Of a stretch of 64,000 nt of DNA, positions 1 to 10,799 are shown piece after piece. Both the position numbers and the translations under genes were made by a program. How positions within the stretch are numbered: position 1 is the first letter of the stretch; every line of letters starts with the position of its first letter. The notes beneath the pieces are model-generated. The model was not told the DNA's origin. It ran no database searches and worked only from the letters and a program-made list of their open reading frames with translations. Source of the stretch: Acanthopleura granulata (Eukaryota > Mollusca > Polyplacophora > Chitonida > Chitonidae); assembly GCA_016165875.1 (NCBI GenBank), contig JABBOT010000007.1, forward strand, positions 8,837,245 to 8,901,244, given 5' to 3'.

Positions 1-79
1 CAATGAACAGTATAGTTAGGCCTAAATTATTTTAACTCAAGAAAGGTTCCACACTATCTTGAAAACAATTAGCCTAGAT

Positions 80-182
80 GTTAACGTATCCTAATTATTC
101 TGTCTGAATGGATGTAACGAACAAACAGGGGTGTGTTCCGGAAAACGCAGTCCTGCCTGGGATGGTCCTACTTGTCTCAGAC
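80..182 (+). pseudogene. psi-1 exon: degenerate first EGF-like module
   Basis: The 3' half reads ...CNEQTGVCSG, then a disrupted repeat of the SPGWDGPTC motif, followed by a good donor (C|gtaagt at 182/183). It matches the first EGF exons of the intact gene (57193-57297) and psi-2 (25314-25418). The codon aligned with an expected upstream cysteine is TAA, the cysteine before SP has become Arg, and the Gly of PGW has become Ala. No acceptor AG is evident at the expected place. Confidence 0.7.
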
Positions 183-2362
183 GTAAGTGACATACTATCA
201 AAGATATGTATATAGTAAGGTTTGTGATCACTCACAAGAATTTTTTCCGCTTATTTCTTCAAACAAGAGCTTTTTTTTAAATATGTTAGAAATACTCATC
301 AAACGGATTCATGACGTACTGTCTTTTGAACAAAAACAAAGTAATGATATTTTTTTATGATGATATACATTCCGCCACATCGGGCCTTTGATTCAGAGGA
401 TAGATCCACCACAGCCGATATCCCACTAACCCTTTTCGTTCTAACGTTACTTTTCAGTTCATTCCCGGCGAAAGCAATTGTGACGTTATGACACCACAAA
501 AAGATTGAACATTTGTAGTCATTTTGTGCATGGGACATCCGGTTGACCTACTTACAACATTATTGTTTATAATTGGTATTCTTGATTGGTAGTTCCTCAA
601 GGGCTATGCTGATGACAATGATAAACTTGTTAGGTCTACCATGTGTGCGTCCAAGTACATAATGAAAATAAATTTCTCCTCCATGTAGAGCCACCTTTGC
701 ACATGCAGGTAGGTGAAGTACTGGGAAGAAATATTGGAATAAAGCCGAATACAGCATGCATCGAGTGTAATGCCAGAGTAGCGACGGCAGTTTCACACAT
801 GCACATGTAGCCAGCACACTGTTGCAACCACTGTAATCCTGTGCCTTCTTAATTTACCTCAGTCACGTTTCATCCAGACTATCCATATAAATGCTTAAAT
901 AGTAGGAACTTATGCGCTCTTTAGAATTTTGATAAGGCAGAAGAGGGCAAAGAAAAAGTAATTGAATTCATTAGATGCCATACTCTTGTCTAGAATTACG
1001 CAAATTGTCACCACATTAAATAAAGACATTGTGGTAGAGACAGAGATAGCATGCTTGACTAAAATCAAGTCTTGTTTTATTCGTAAGTAAATGTACGTCA
1101 AGCTTATTTCAGTGAACTGAGACTTGGGCAGATGAGATAGATTTCCCGTTTGACTGACTATTTGGCTAATTTATTTTCTTTTTGCTTAACGCAACACTCA
1201 AGACAATTTTCACGTTTACGATCGGGTCAGTTTATGGGTGCGGGAAACGGAATGTGTGGGATGAATCGTCCATTTGGCATCTTGCTGAGGAAACTTCCCA
1301 GATCTGACGTACAGAAAGCGATAAGCTAGCGTCGTAAAGGAATACATCTAACAGATACTGGCTCCATGGAGACTCGAATCCACTCTACCATATGGGCTAC
1401 CAAGCCAACTTAGAACGGCTCGCTTGTTAGAGTCCAGAGTGTATGAAGTGGATGGTTTACTGACAAATACATACAACGCTTATTGTGCTATGTACCAACA
1501 GACAACTTATTGTTTCTAAAACAATTAGCAATCATCGCCAGAGAATACATCGAATAGATATAGTTTCGAATAGATATAATTTACACAAGGTCTCTATATA
1601 GCAGTGTAGGAAATGTACAGATATGCACACCATTTTGGTCAAAAGACAGTACACCTTTAATGAACGTTAGACAGGAAAAACAGTCTAACGCATCATTCAT
1701 TGGTGATGACGATGAAGGCCTCACGAAGAGCAAGAACAGAAGAGTTTACAAATTCCCTGATCACGAACCGGATAGAACACTCACCACATGTGTCGTAGTG
1801 ATTGCAAGGCAATTATGTTATCCATTCGGCCACGATCCGTTCCCAAGACATCTCTCAGCATGATTGCCGAGAGTACGCATGATTTCCTCTACTCTCGTAT
1901 GTGCATCCATTATATGTAAGGATTTAATATGGTTTATGAAATTGATAGCAAGGATGTTACAAGTATATGGGGAAATGAGTATCACTTAAACGTTGCATAA
2001 TAAATTTAATTTTTTTGCCAACAGCATTGTTTAGGCCTGTTTTTAGATTTTCAATCATCATAGAAAATTGCTGACTGCCTGATGACGATTGCTAATTTCT
2101 TTTGCACGATTCTTTTCTTACATTATTACTTCATATACTTTGTTACTTATGTCGTAGTTTGTGTGGACCGGTCTGGTGATTATTCACCCGGAACGCAGAT
2201 TTTGGATAACGGATGGAATAAAAAGAAATATTGGTTTCGGCACCTAGACTGAACTAGTCTGGTATATGACAATAATCCCAAAATATGCATCAAGTTGTAC
2301 TTAAATAATTAAAATTTCTATCTTTATTTGAACTGTAGAATTTAATATGTTTGTGATGACAG
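183..2362. other. psi-1 first intron; no gene recognised
   Basis: This stretch separates the EGF-like and FTP-1 remnants. Short ORFs (for example 299-538 minus and 1660-1863 plus) have no recognisable motifs, no splice context and no relation to neighbouring exons. I see no RNA gene or SINE here. Confidence 0.5.
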
Positions 2363-2587
2363 GAAATGTGGCATTTCACCAAAACACGACGCTGTCTTCA
2401 GATTGGCGCATCTTCGACTCCAGCCGTTGATGGTGGGACTGGACGTGTTTTTTTGCGATCCCGCCGACATGTCACACCGAAGTCAACTTACAACCCGCGT
2501 ACTGGACGGTACAGTGGATGCACTGTGCATAATCTACTGGTTCAGGATTTATAACAGAGGAGATGAGTGTGAAGAGGGACCTTATGG
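2363..2587 (+). pseudogene. psi-1 exon: FTP-1 (first half of fucolectin-like domain), frameshifted
   Basis: It begins after the family's conserved acceptor (gatgacag) with GNVAF...LSSDW and ends with FRIYNRGDECEEG before a donor-like gtaaac. Length is about 225 bp against 234 bp in the intact exon at 55099-55332. The middle breaks into different frames: AVDGGTG is in one frame and TCHTEVN...YWTVQW in another, with in-frame stops between. This is a dead copy of the first half of the FTP domain. Confidence 0.8.
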
Positions 2588-3095
2588 GTAAACAATTTAT
2601 CCTCCAAAAATAAGAAGACCTGGCGGAGTGGCTTAACGACTTTTCCTCCAAACATCCTTTAGCCAATGAGCAATGTGGTCTCAGGCAGGATTTCAGATCA
2701 TCTTGGTTTCGCTGCGCTTTAAAGGATAACACGACATTCGATTAATGCTTACTTCCAAAGAAATCGGCATTTTAAATTGTTTCAAGAGTTTCTTCAAAAT
2801 AATGAGAAGCAAAATTTCGATTTGACACAGTTTCAACACATAGGCATATTCGAGGGATGTGTAACGTCATGGTTCCTCAGGTGATTTAATGGCATGACCG
2901 ATGGGTAAGCAGAGAGGTTAACCCAAGACTAGATTAACACAGAATCGTGTCAGACGCCTGGGGAGTGTGTACGATGGATCAGGGGGTATTGAAAAATTGA
3001 ATAATGACCAAAGAGAAAACCGACGTAATATGATGATTGGGACTGGACAATTGCTTATTTGTTGTGATCAACTCTGAGTTTTTTTGTTCCACATG

Positions 3096-3296
3096 GTGGT
3101 CGACTTAATGGCTTCACTCTAAACCATCTGTCTGTGGGTAACTCCTCCTCTCAGAATTACAAAGACTGTTACCACTGCAGTCCGAGAAGGTCCAGTCAAA
3201 ATCATCGACGAGTTTCTAACAGCTGTCCTATATTAGGGAACATGGTGAGGATTATGATCAACAACCCACTTACTCTGTGTGAAGTACAAATTTTTG
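3096..3296 (+). pseudogene. psi-1 exon: FTP-2 (second half), frameshifted
   Basis: Homologous to the intact exon at 52573-52785. It has GRLNGFTL, then LSVGNSSSQNYKDCY, then out-of-frame sequence, and finally [22 protein letters not shown] before a perfect donor (G|gtaagt). An insertion after GFTL, further frameshifts after DCYH, and an acceptor changed from cag to atg mark it as dead. This copy keeps the ancestral GT donor that has become GC in the intact gene. Confidence 0.82.
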
Positions 3297-3472
3297 GTAA
3301 GTTTTTGTTCTATTAGGTAAAACTTAAGCGGCCCATACACGATCAATTATATTGCACAATAGTATTGCACAATTTAATTGAGGGTTTTTTCTGGTCGGCA
3401 CACACGATTCAATAAAATCACACAATTGTATTGTGCAAAATTGTATCATTTCTACTTTAAGCTTTGGCCACT

Positions 3473-4793
3473 ATGGATCCAACAATCGCTATCGCGTTGG
3501 TATTTGCCTCTAGACGTAGAAAACGGAGAAGACGAAGGTTGTGGGCGAAACAATGGTTTCTAGAGCGTGGACGAAAGTTCGGAAATCAATCATTCTTACT
3601 GGAATTGCGCCACAATGAGCCGGGGGATTTCAGGAATTTCTTGAGAATGGACGCAAATTGTTTTGATCAACTACTGGATATGATAAAACCTTTAATTGAA
3701 AAACAAAAAACAATTATGCGAGATCCGATTTCCCATAGTGAGCGACTTTCAGTTATGCTACGGTATTTGGCTACAGGAAATTCTTTCGAGGATTTGAAAT
3801 TTAACACTGCTGTATCACCTCAGGCCCTAGGAAAAGTCGTCATCGAGACTTGTGAGGCCCTCATCACGTGCCTTGGACCATATATCAAGGTAAGCACAAA
3901 CCACAATTTCAGTTTAATTCGGTTTATTATTATTATTGATTTAAGAAATGTAGAAATATACATGTGTCATCACAAAGTTCAGAAATGAATTACCAAAACA
4001 AATTCGTTAAGTCTGCACCAATTTTGGGGAGCAACTGCAAATTTAAACTGTTCAAATACTGTTTGATTCACGGTACAAAAGAAGAGAAATAATCAGCGAG
4101 TCCAGAAGATGACTCCTCAGGAGGCGGCAAAGGGGTCGAGGATCGACTGTATGTTAGTGCAGATACAGTGCTGTATGGTGTATCAGGGCGGTTGTTAGTG
4201 TAACTTGATTCAGATGCACTGCTGTACGGGGTACCGGGTCGGCAAATGAACTGCTGCATTTGGTTGATTGTAACGCTATCTCTTCGTAGAGTACCCATTT
4301 GGCCCTCAAATAAAATATCATTAATAGCCTTTTTTGCTAATAATTGCTGATTCGGTGTCATTTTCGATAGTTCGTTGGCCCATGTCTTTGCCAAGGCAAG
4401 ATTAACATCATCGGGCTCACGAAATCGTTTACATGCCAAATCCATTAGTTCCTGTTCTGGTGACAGCTTACTCTTTCGCGCGTCCTTTTGTCGAGATTTC
4501 GGTGTGTTTTTGGAGGGGACAGGCCCAGGTGTGGTTGATGGTTCATGTTGTGCGATATCTTCTGTCTCAACCTGAAATGACAATAAAATTCTATATTTCA
4601 GATGCCGAAGACGGAAGATGAGTGGAAGGTAAAGGCGGATAAATTCCGCAGTAAATGGAACTTTCCCCATGCCATTGGAGCGATTGATGGCAAACATGTA
4701 TCCATAAAAAAGCCCCCATGTTCTGGATCATTCTATTATAACTACAAAGGCTTTTTCAGCATTGTATTATTGGCAATTGCTCAATATAATTGA
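3473..4793 (+). pseudogene. E1 truncated Harbinger transposase
   Basis: Exon 1 (3473-3889, ATG of MDPTIAI) ends at AAG|gtaagc and matches E2 exon 1 apart from an Ile/Thr change in KPL(I/T)EKQ. Exon 2 starts after ttcag at 4602 (MPKTEDEW) and contains the first catalytic Asp (GAIDGKHV). After IVLLA it runs into subterminal repeat sequence and stops at 4793. The second Asp, the Glu and the C-terminus are missing, so no active transposase is possible. Confidence 0.88.
4068..4572 (-). pseudogene. E1 orphan second exon of MADF protein
   Basis: Encodes the same C-terminal 167 residues as E2's MADF exon 2 ([10 protein letters not shown]... to SSFVP). The first exon, with the MADF DNA-binding domain, is deleted from E1, so this exon has no start of its own. 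Confidence 0.8.
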
Positions 4794-4984
4794 GCAATGC
4801 CACACACCGTCAATCAAATGATTGCGCAAGTCTGAAAATTTCTACTGGATTTTGAAATTCTGAGACTTGCACAATATGATTGCGCAAGTCTGCAATGTCA
4901 CCCACACACGGTCAATATAATTGCGCAATGCCAGTTCACACAATACTATTGTGCAATATAATTGATCGTGTATGGGTTGCTTTA

Positions 4985-5043
4985 GACTGGCAGGGCATCC
5001 CCAGCCCATTACAATTTCAACCGACGTTAACAAAGAAAACAAT
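4985..5043. repeat. Spacer between E1 and E2 with one inverted minisatellite unit
   Basis: The 59 bp between the two target duplications begin with a unit whose reverse complement (GTAATGGGCTGGGGATG...) is the 46-bp minisatellite motif found right of E2 at 8346-9195. Its orientation is opposite to that array. Confidence 0.75.
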
Positions 5044-5285
5044 TAAAGCGGCCCATACACGATCAATTATATTGCACAATAGTATTGTGTGAACTGGCAT
5101 TGCGCAATTATATTGACCGTGTGTGGGTGATATTGCAGACTTGCGCAATCATATTGTGCAAGTCTCAGAATTTCAAAATCCAGTAGAAATTTTCAGACTT
5201 GCGCAATCATTTGATTGACGGTGTGTGGCATTGCTCAATTATATTGAGCAATATTCATTTGAAGGGACAACTTTCTACTTTAAAC

Positions 5286-7597
5286 ATGACCACTACCCAA
5301 GAGAAGAAATTCTTGTTGGAGTGTATAGAACTCTATCGGGAACATCCCGTACTCTGGAATATTAAGAGCAAAGATTACAGCAATCGGAGAATGAAAGAGG
5401 AGACATATAGAGTACTTGTAACAAAATTCAAAGAGAAATATCCCACTTGGGAAAAAGATGATGTGAAGAAAAAACTCAATGCCCTTCGAACCAACTTCAG
5501 GAAGGAACTTAAGAAAGTAATGGATTCCAAAAAATCTGGTGCTGGTAGTGATGATGTGTATGAACCTACACTGTGGTATTATAATGCATTGTTATTCCTA
5601 ACGGACCAAGAACAGCCAGCTTCATCGAGAAATTCCATAGAATCTGAAGAAAACGATAAACTTGAAGAACAAATCCAGGTATGTTTTCATCTTGATATTT
5701 AACTTTATAATAATTATTACATAATTACAGTTATAGAGTTTTCTTCAATTCATTTACATTGGGCCGTATTCATAAATCGGGATCAAGTCGAGATCATTTA
5801 CCGATCGCGCGATATTTTCGATCGGAGCCAATTTTTTATTGTAAATATGCCAAAGTTTGTGAGCTTTGTGCTTGACGGACAACCACATTTTTTTGATCCG
5901 GACTCCAAAAGTTACATATTTCATCATATGAAATTGATTATAAACCCAGCATAAATATTACAATCAACGCGGATCGATTACATACAGTTACTGGTACTTT
6001 TCTGCTGAGAATCTGAGATCACCTGTCATAAAATTTGATCTCGACTAAATACCATGCATTCCACGAGTCTATCAAGCAAACCTTGGTGTATTTACAATTA
6101 GAAATTGGCCCCAATCGAGCTTGGTCACAATTCATGAATAGGGACCATTATCCTCGGTGGCGTTCACTCTTTTTTAATTACTACGGTTACACATACAAGA
6201 ATGTAGCAATGTTTGTTATTCATCTGATTCCTCTTTTATTTCAACCATGTGCAGCGTTCTTTTTGCCACGGGACTGCTCCTTTGCTATTGAAGTATTCCT
6301 TGTATAAATCACGGTAGTATTTTGCTTGACCCGACGCATTCCGCCCATAGGTTGCCCGCAAACCTTCTAGGTTTCTCTGACGTTCACGTCATGATCCTTG
6401 GTGTACGACTCCATTATCATCTTCCCAATCAACTGTCCCGGTGGTGATGTATGAAGCAGATTTTGTTTTTAAATAGTTATGAAGATAGCAACATGCCAAT
6501 GTAATTATTTGAGCTTTCTCAGGGATAAGTTTGATGGCTCGCTCAAACACCCCAAATCTGGACGCCAGAATTCCAAAAACGTTTTCCACTATACGCCGCT
6601 CTCTGTTTATACGGTAATTGTAAATGCATTGGTCAAAATCAAGTTTACCAGCACCTTCCCCGGCGTAAGGCTTCATCAAATTTTCTCCCAAGGCGAAGGC
6701 GTCATCACCGAGAAATACGTATGGCAGACATGCCTCATCGTTATCATGTAGCTTCTCCGGTGCTGGTATACAGAGTTTGTTTTCCTCCATCATGCGACCA
6801 AATGTGCTATATGAAATAACTCCACCATCGGAAACGCGACCGTTGATGCCTGCGTCCACAATCAAAAACTCATAATTAGCATTTACCACTGCCAATAATA
6901 CAATGCTGAAAAAGCCTTTGTAGTTATAATAGAATGATCCAGAACATGGGGGCTTTTTTATGGATACATGTTTGCCATCAATCGCTCCAATGGCATGGGG
7001 AAAGTTCCATTTACTGCGGAATTTATCCGCCTTTACCTTCCACTCATCTTCCGTCTTCGGCATCTGAAATATAGAATTTTATTGTCATTTCAGGTTGAGA
7101 CAGAAGATATCGCACAACATGAACCATCAACCACACCTGGGCCTGTCCCCTCCAAAAACACACCGAAATCTCGACAAAAGGACGCGCGAAAGAGTAAGCT
7201 GTCACCAGAACAGGAACTAATGGATTTGGCATGTAAACGATTTCGTGAGCCCGATGATGTTAATCTTGCCTTGGCAAAGACATGGGCCAACGAACTATCG
7301 AAAATGACACCGAATCAGCAATTGTTAGCAAAAAAGGCTATTAATGATATTTTATTTGAAGGCCAAATGGGTACTCTACGAAGAGATAGCGTTACAATCA
7401 ACCAAATGCAGCAGTTCATTTGCCGACCCGGTACCCCGTACAGCAGTGCATCTGAATCAAGTTACACTAACAACCGCCCTGATACACCATACAGCACTGT
7501 ATCTGCACTAACATACAGTCGATCCTCGACCCCTTTGCCGCCTCCTGAGGAGTCATCTTCTGGACTCGCTGATTATTTCTCTTCTTTTGTACCGTGA
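5286..7597 (+). CDS. MADF/Myb-like protein of Harbinger E2
   Basis: Two-exon model: 5286-5678 and 7094-7597 (CAG|gtatgt donor, ttcag acceptor), 298 codons. The N-terminus ([21 protein letters not shown]...) is a MADF domain, a Myb/SANT-related DNA-binding fold: W/Y-rich helices, then [17 protein letters not shown], then [10 protein letters not shown]. The C-terminal half is low-complexity Ser/Thr/Pro with a short helical segment ([14 protein letters not shown]). In the Harbinger family the second protein binds subterminal DNA and helps bring the transposase into the nucleus; that role is inferred here. I prefer the ATG at 5286 over an upstream in-frame ATG at 5199, because the upstream stretch lies in terminal repeats. 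The intron contains part of the convergent transposase gene and possibly a nested MITE. Confidence 0.85.
5760..6148. mobile_element. Possible nested MITE in the E2 MADF intron
   Basis: The left end GGGCCGTATTCATAAATCGG and the reverse complement of the right end (GGTCCCTATTCATGAATTG) form imperfect inverted repeats that continue as ...CAAG..CGA. ATT flanks both sides. The segment is absent from E1, but E1 lacks this whole region, so that is not independent evidence. Confidence 0.42.
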
Positions 7598-8192
7598 ATC
7601 AAACAGTATTTGAACAGTTTAAATTTGCAGTTGCTCCCCAAAATTGGTGCAGACTTAACGAATTTGTTTTGGTAATTCATTTCTGAACTTTGTGATGACA
7701 CATGTATATTTCTACATTTCTTAAATCAATAATAATAATAAACCGAATTAAACTGAAATTGTGGTTTGTGCTTACCTTGATATATGGTCCAAGGCACGTG
7801 ATGAGGGCCTCACAAGTCTCGATGACGACTTTTCCTAGGGCCTGAGGTGATACAGCAGTGTTAAATTTCAAATCCTCGAAAGAATTTCCTGTAGCCAAAT
7901 ACCGTAGCATAACTGAAAGTCGCTCACTATGGGAAATCGGATCTCGCATAATTGTTTTTTGTTTTTCAGTTAAAGGTTTTATCATATCCAGTAGTTGATC
8001 AAAACAATTTGCGTCCATTCTCAAGAAATTCCTGAAATCCCCCGGCTCATTGTGGCGCAATTCCAGTAAGAATGATTGATTTCCGAACTTTCGTCCACGC
8101 TCTAGAAACCATTGTTTCGCCCACAACCTTCGTCTTCTCCGTTTTCTACGTCTAGAGGCAAATACCAACGCGATAGCGATTGTTGGATCCAT
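6389..8192 (-). CDS. Harbinger-type DDE transposase (HARBI1-like) of E2
   Basis: Two exons on the minus strand: 8192-7776 and 7063-6389 (AAG|gtaagc donor, ttcag acceptor), 363 codons including Met, close to the usual length for the family. The basic N-terminus ([11 protein letters not shown]) could serve as a nuclear signal. [20 protein letters not shown] is the conserved N-terminal block of HARBI1-like proteins. DDE residues by family pattern: D168 (GAIDGKHV), D209 ([16 protein letters not shown]) and E299 ([15 protein letters not shown]). It cuts and pastes the element in the nucleus, targeting short T/A-rich sites, consistent with the TAA duplication. No stop or frameshift is visible. I chose the ATG of MDPTIAI because no ATG lies between it and the terminal repeats. 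Confidence 0.92.
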
Positions 8193-8345
8193 AGTGGCCA
8201 AAGCTTAAAGTAGAAATGATACAATTTTGCACAATACAATTGTGCGATTTTATTGAATCGTGTGTGCCGACCAGAAAAAACCCTCAATTAAATTGTGCAA
8301 TACTATTGTGCAATATAATTGATCGTGTATGGGCCGCTTAACAAC

Positions 8346-9195
8346 GGCCCTATACTGTAATGGTCTGGGGATATCATGCCAGTCCAGATATTGTAATGGG
8401 CTGGGAATGTCATGGACTGGGGATGTCATGCCAGGCCAGAACGTCCACGTACTTGCATTTGGCTGGGGATGTCATGCCCCGCAAAGAACGCCCACCTACT
8501 CTAATGGGCTGTGGATGTCATGTTACTCCAACAATGTCCACGTACTGTAATGGAATGTAGATATCATGTCAGGCCAAGAACGTCTTCGTACTGCAATAGG
8601 CTGGGGATGTCATGTCAATCAGAGAACGTCCTCGTACTGTAATGGGCTGGAGATGTTATGCCAGGTAAAAAAAAAGTACTCTAAAAGATGGATGTCGTCC
8701 CTGGTAAAAAACGTCTTACTACTGTAATGGGCTGGGGATGTAATGCCAGGCTAAGGAATCCCACGTACTCTAATGGGCTGGGGATGGGCTTGTTCCTCCA
8801 AGAACGTCCACGTATTGTAATGGAATGGGGAGGTCAAGCCAAGCCAAGAACGTCCTCGTACTGTAATGGGCTGGGGATGTCATGCCCGACCAAGAACGCC
8901 CACGTACTGTAATGGTTGGGGATGTTGTGTCAGTCAAAGAACGCCCACTTACTGTACTGGGTTGGGAATATCCAGGCCAAGAAGTTCCAGGTACTGTGAT
9001 AGTTATACGCAGTACTGTGTTGTTATGGGCTGGCGATATCATGCCAGGCCAAGAACGTCCACGGACTATAATGGGCTGGGAAGGTCATGTCAGTCCAACA
9101 ACGCCCGTGTACTGTAATTGAGCGGGATATGCCAGACCAAGAAAGACATTGTACTGCAATGGGGTGGGTCATGATGCCAGTCCAAGAATGTAAAG
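8346..9195. repeat. 46-bp minisatellite array A
   Basis: About 18 diverged tandem copies of a 46-bp unit of the form tactgtaatgggctggggatg + tcatgcc.g.ccaagaacg + ccacg. ORFs crossing it (for example 8329-8550, 8688-8912, 8866-9117) are by-products of the repeat. It lies directly right of E2 in the intron of psi-1 between FTP-2 and the EGF exon. The family also occurs at 20034-20480 in reverse orientation. Confidence 0.9.
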
Positions 9196-9992
9196 TGTGA
9201 CACGGGTAGGTTTTTCACACTGACTTTTATCTGTTGTAACGTATCCAGGTGGATTCCTATCAAGACCGTTTAAGGAACGTCATTACGGACCAATGTAAGC
9301 TGTGTTTTCAACGTTTTTTACTGCGTATATATATATATATCTGGAAATTGCAGAAACACAACACCCAGCTGCATGCTGAGACTCTCTGCTCCGAGTTACA
9401 CAAGTAAGTTCGTGATATACACATTTAGATACATTTAGATACTACATACAAAGTACCATGTGTATATAGTTATACACTCACATTCACTATTGCCTCGAAA
9501 GAGAAATTGATGCAGACAAATATCCTGTGAACCAAATCCAAATCTTATGATAAACAAGCCGAAGTTTCACGCAATAACGAAAATATTTTAATCGATCGTT
9601 TTGGTAAATCTGATCCTCTTGGAGAGATGCCCTGTAAATATATAGATGTTAACACCGCTATGATCGTCCTGGAACAATGTGATAAAATAGACGGTACATG
9701 AGGACAAAACGATTTAATATTATTTACACACGCAATGCTTTAAACACGTTTTGTGCACATACATGATTAAATGGCTTCAGGCTGAGTCCAAAGGAAATAC
9801 TAATGTCATTTATTATTCTTTCACTTGGAATGACGTAAATGCTTCCTTTGCTTAGCAGAGCAAAAGGATCAATTTTTCAAATATTGTCTCCTTGCTCGTC
9901 TCTCTTGAATGTTGCACAGGGCATTATTATGTGATTGTCTAAATATTGCGCATAGATTAGTTCTGTGAAAAAATCAAACTAATTTCATCCCG
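9196..9992. other. psi-1 intron; nothing recognised beyond a short TA repeat
   Basis: Contains a short (TA)n run near 9329-9341 and otherwise unremarkable AT-rich sequence before the EGF remnant. Confidence 0.4.
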
Positions 9993-10143
9993 GAATGCAC
10001 TACGGGAATGTACGGTCCGGACTGTGCAGAAAGTTGTGGCTTCTGTGCCGATAGGAACGCCGCTTATAACACGACATCCGGGCACTGTCCTTACAGAAAA
10101 CCAAGCTGCGTACTAGGATACTCCGGTCTGAAGTGTGACACAG
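9993..10143 (+). pseudogene. psi-1 exon: EGF-like module
   Basis: Reads GMYGPDCAESCGFCADRNA...SGHC, then PYRKPSCVLGYSGLKCDT, ending at a GT donor (CAG|gttcgt). The frame is open, but one of the expected cysteines is Tyr (AAYNTT against ACNTT) and the acceptor before GAATGC is cccg instead of an AG. It is closest to the psi-2 exon near 16420-16570 (ESCGFCA, NTTSGHC). Confidence 0.78.
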
Positions 10144-10276
10144 GTTCGTTCTACTTGAGAAAAAAAAATCTCACATATGTCTGGTTAAACACCATTTGGC
10201 TAACTGACAACTATCCTTGAATCTTTGTCCCCAGTGTGGCCAATTTTTCAGGCACTCACTCTTATTGAAGTTTCGG

Positions 10277-10367
10277 GTTTCCCGGATTACACAGGAGCTA
10301 TTAACGGGTGTTCAGTGGGAATCTTTCGTGTCTTCATCGTCGGAGTCATTATCCTTGTTGGCGTGAT
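10277..10367 (+). pseudogene. psi-1 exon: membrane-spanning segment
   Basis: At 91 bp it is exactly the length of the psi-2 membrane exon (15890-15980). It encodes GFPDYTGAINGCSVG followed by a hydrophobic stretch IFRVFIVGVIILVGVM, then a perfect donor gtaagt. The acceptor has changed from cag to cgg, and an Arg interrupts the hydrophobic core. Confidence 0.75.
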
Positions 10368-10584
10368 GTAAGTCTAAACTTGTTTCAGAGCCGTGTCCCG
10401 TGTGCTTTATAATTGATAAACACTAAGGCTAAGCTTTCAGAGATAGTAATTTTTGACTTAATATAAGTTCAGTAAAAGAATAGACCAAATTTTAAATCCG
10501 GCATATTGTGGTTTAAATTTGCAATACAAAACGCCCTAATAGATTTGTGTTTTCGCTGCCGGACTGTCCTGTGTCTTCCATAAG

Positions 10585-10793
10585 CAGGAGAAATCCGCAA
10601 AGGTGGCGGTCTGAGCTGTGGCCGACACACTACTCCATCCCAGCAGAGCTGTTTTTGTTCAGAGGTCGTCGTCGTCGATAGAAGTAAAACGCCTGTTCCG
10701 TCAAGCCTGTGTGATAGGCGCGAGGGAAATCCGCATGAGGACCATACCCACGACGCCACTGAGCAGCAGTTAGTGAACAGCAATGGAGTTTAA
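10585..10793 (+). pseudogene. psi-1 exon: cytoplasmic tail, frame-broken
   Basis: Starts after aag with AGGAGAAAT (RRN, the stop-transfer residues seen in psi-2). It later contains SKTPVPSSLCDRREGNPHED in another frame and ends at TAA (10791-10793). The tyrosine of the psi-2 motif NTYEA is His here (HTHDA). An inserted stretch between the two parts shifts the frame. Confidence 0.68.
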
Positions 10794-10799
10794 ACACAG

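Larger units (their letters stand above)
3327..4981 (+). mobile_element. Harbinger element E1, internally deleted copy
   Basis: Bounded by terminal inverted repeats (AGCGGCCCATACACGATC at the left; ...GATCGTGTATGGGTTGCT at the right) and a 3-bp target duplication TTA (3324-3326 and 4982-4984). The left end is transposase exon 1 on the plus strand (3473-3889). Then come MADF exon 2 on the minus strand (4068-4572) and the first part of transposase exon 2 (4602-4776). At about 4776 the sequence jumps to the subterminal repeats next to the other terminus. Compared with E2 it lacks most of transposase exon 2, MADF exon 1 and the intron between, so it is a non-autonomous deletion derivative. Shared parts are nearly identical to E2 in inverse orientation, so both are young. 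Confidence 0.93.
5047..8338 (-). mobile_element. Harbinger element E2, apparently complete
   Basis: Length 3,292 bp, with terminal inverted repeats AGCGGCCCATACACGATC... at both ends and target duplication TAA (5044-5046 and 8339-8341). Subterminal regions are rich in short palindromic motifs around TTGCGCAAT/TTGTGCAAT. It carries the two genes typical of PIF/Harbinger elements: a DDE transposase on the minus strand (8192-6389) and a MADF-domain protein on the plus strand (5286-7597). The two genes converge and their introns interleave. No frameshift is seen, so it could be autonomous. The orientation given follows the transposase. Confidence 0.93.
80..10793 (+). pseudogene. psi-1: decayed FTP/EGF single-pass receptor copy
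   Basis: Plus-strand remnants occur in the order expected for the receptor family in this window: EGF-like exon (about 80-182), FTP-1 (2363-2587), FTP-2 (3096-3296), EGF-like (about 9993-10143), membrane exon (10277-10367) and cytoplasmic tail (10585-10793). Against the intact minus-strand gene at 31.7-59.0 kb, psi-1 has frameshifts in both FTP exons, an in-frame TAA in the first EGF, and lost acceptor AGs before FTP-2, the EGF exon and the membrane exon. Several donors (182/183, 3296/3297, 10367/10368) are still perfect. The intron after FTP-2 has been expanded by two Harbinger elements and a minisatellite. It has no phosphatase exons. It is the tail-to-tail mirror partner of psi-2 (15.5-25.4 kb). 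I infer that it is non-functional. Confidence 0.82.

Noticed and set aside
4375..4621. Plus-strand ORFs of 66 and 62 codons (also 7044-7290 minus)
   Set aside because: Antisense shadows of MADF exon 2 in the two Harbinger copies.
8329..9121. ORFs rich in GWGCHARPRTPTYCNG-type repeats
   Set aside because: Products of the 46-bp minisatellite.
8346..9195. CRISPR array
   Set aside because: The copies are contiguous and diverged with no unique spacers, in a eukaryotic intron.
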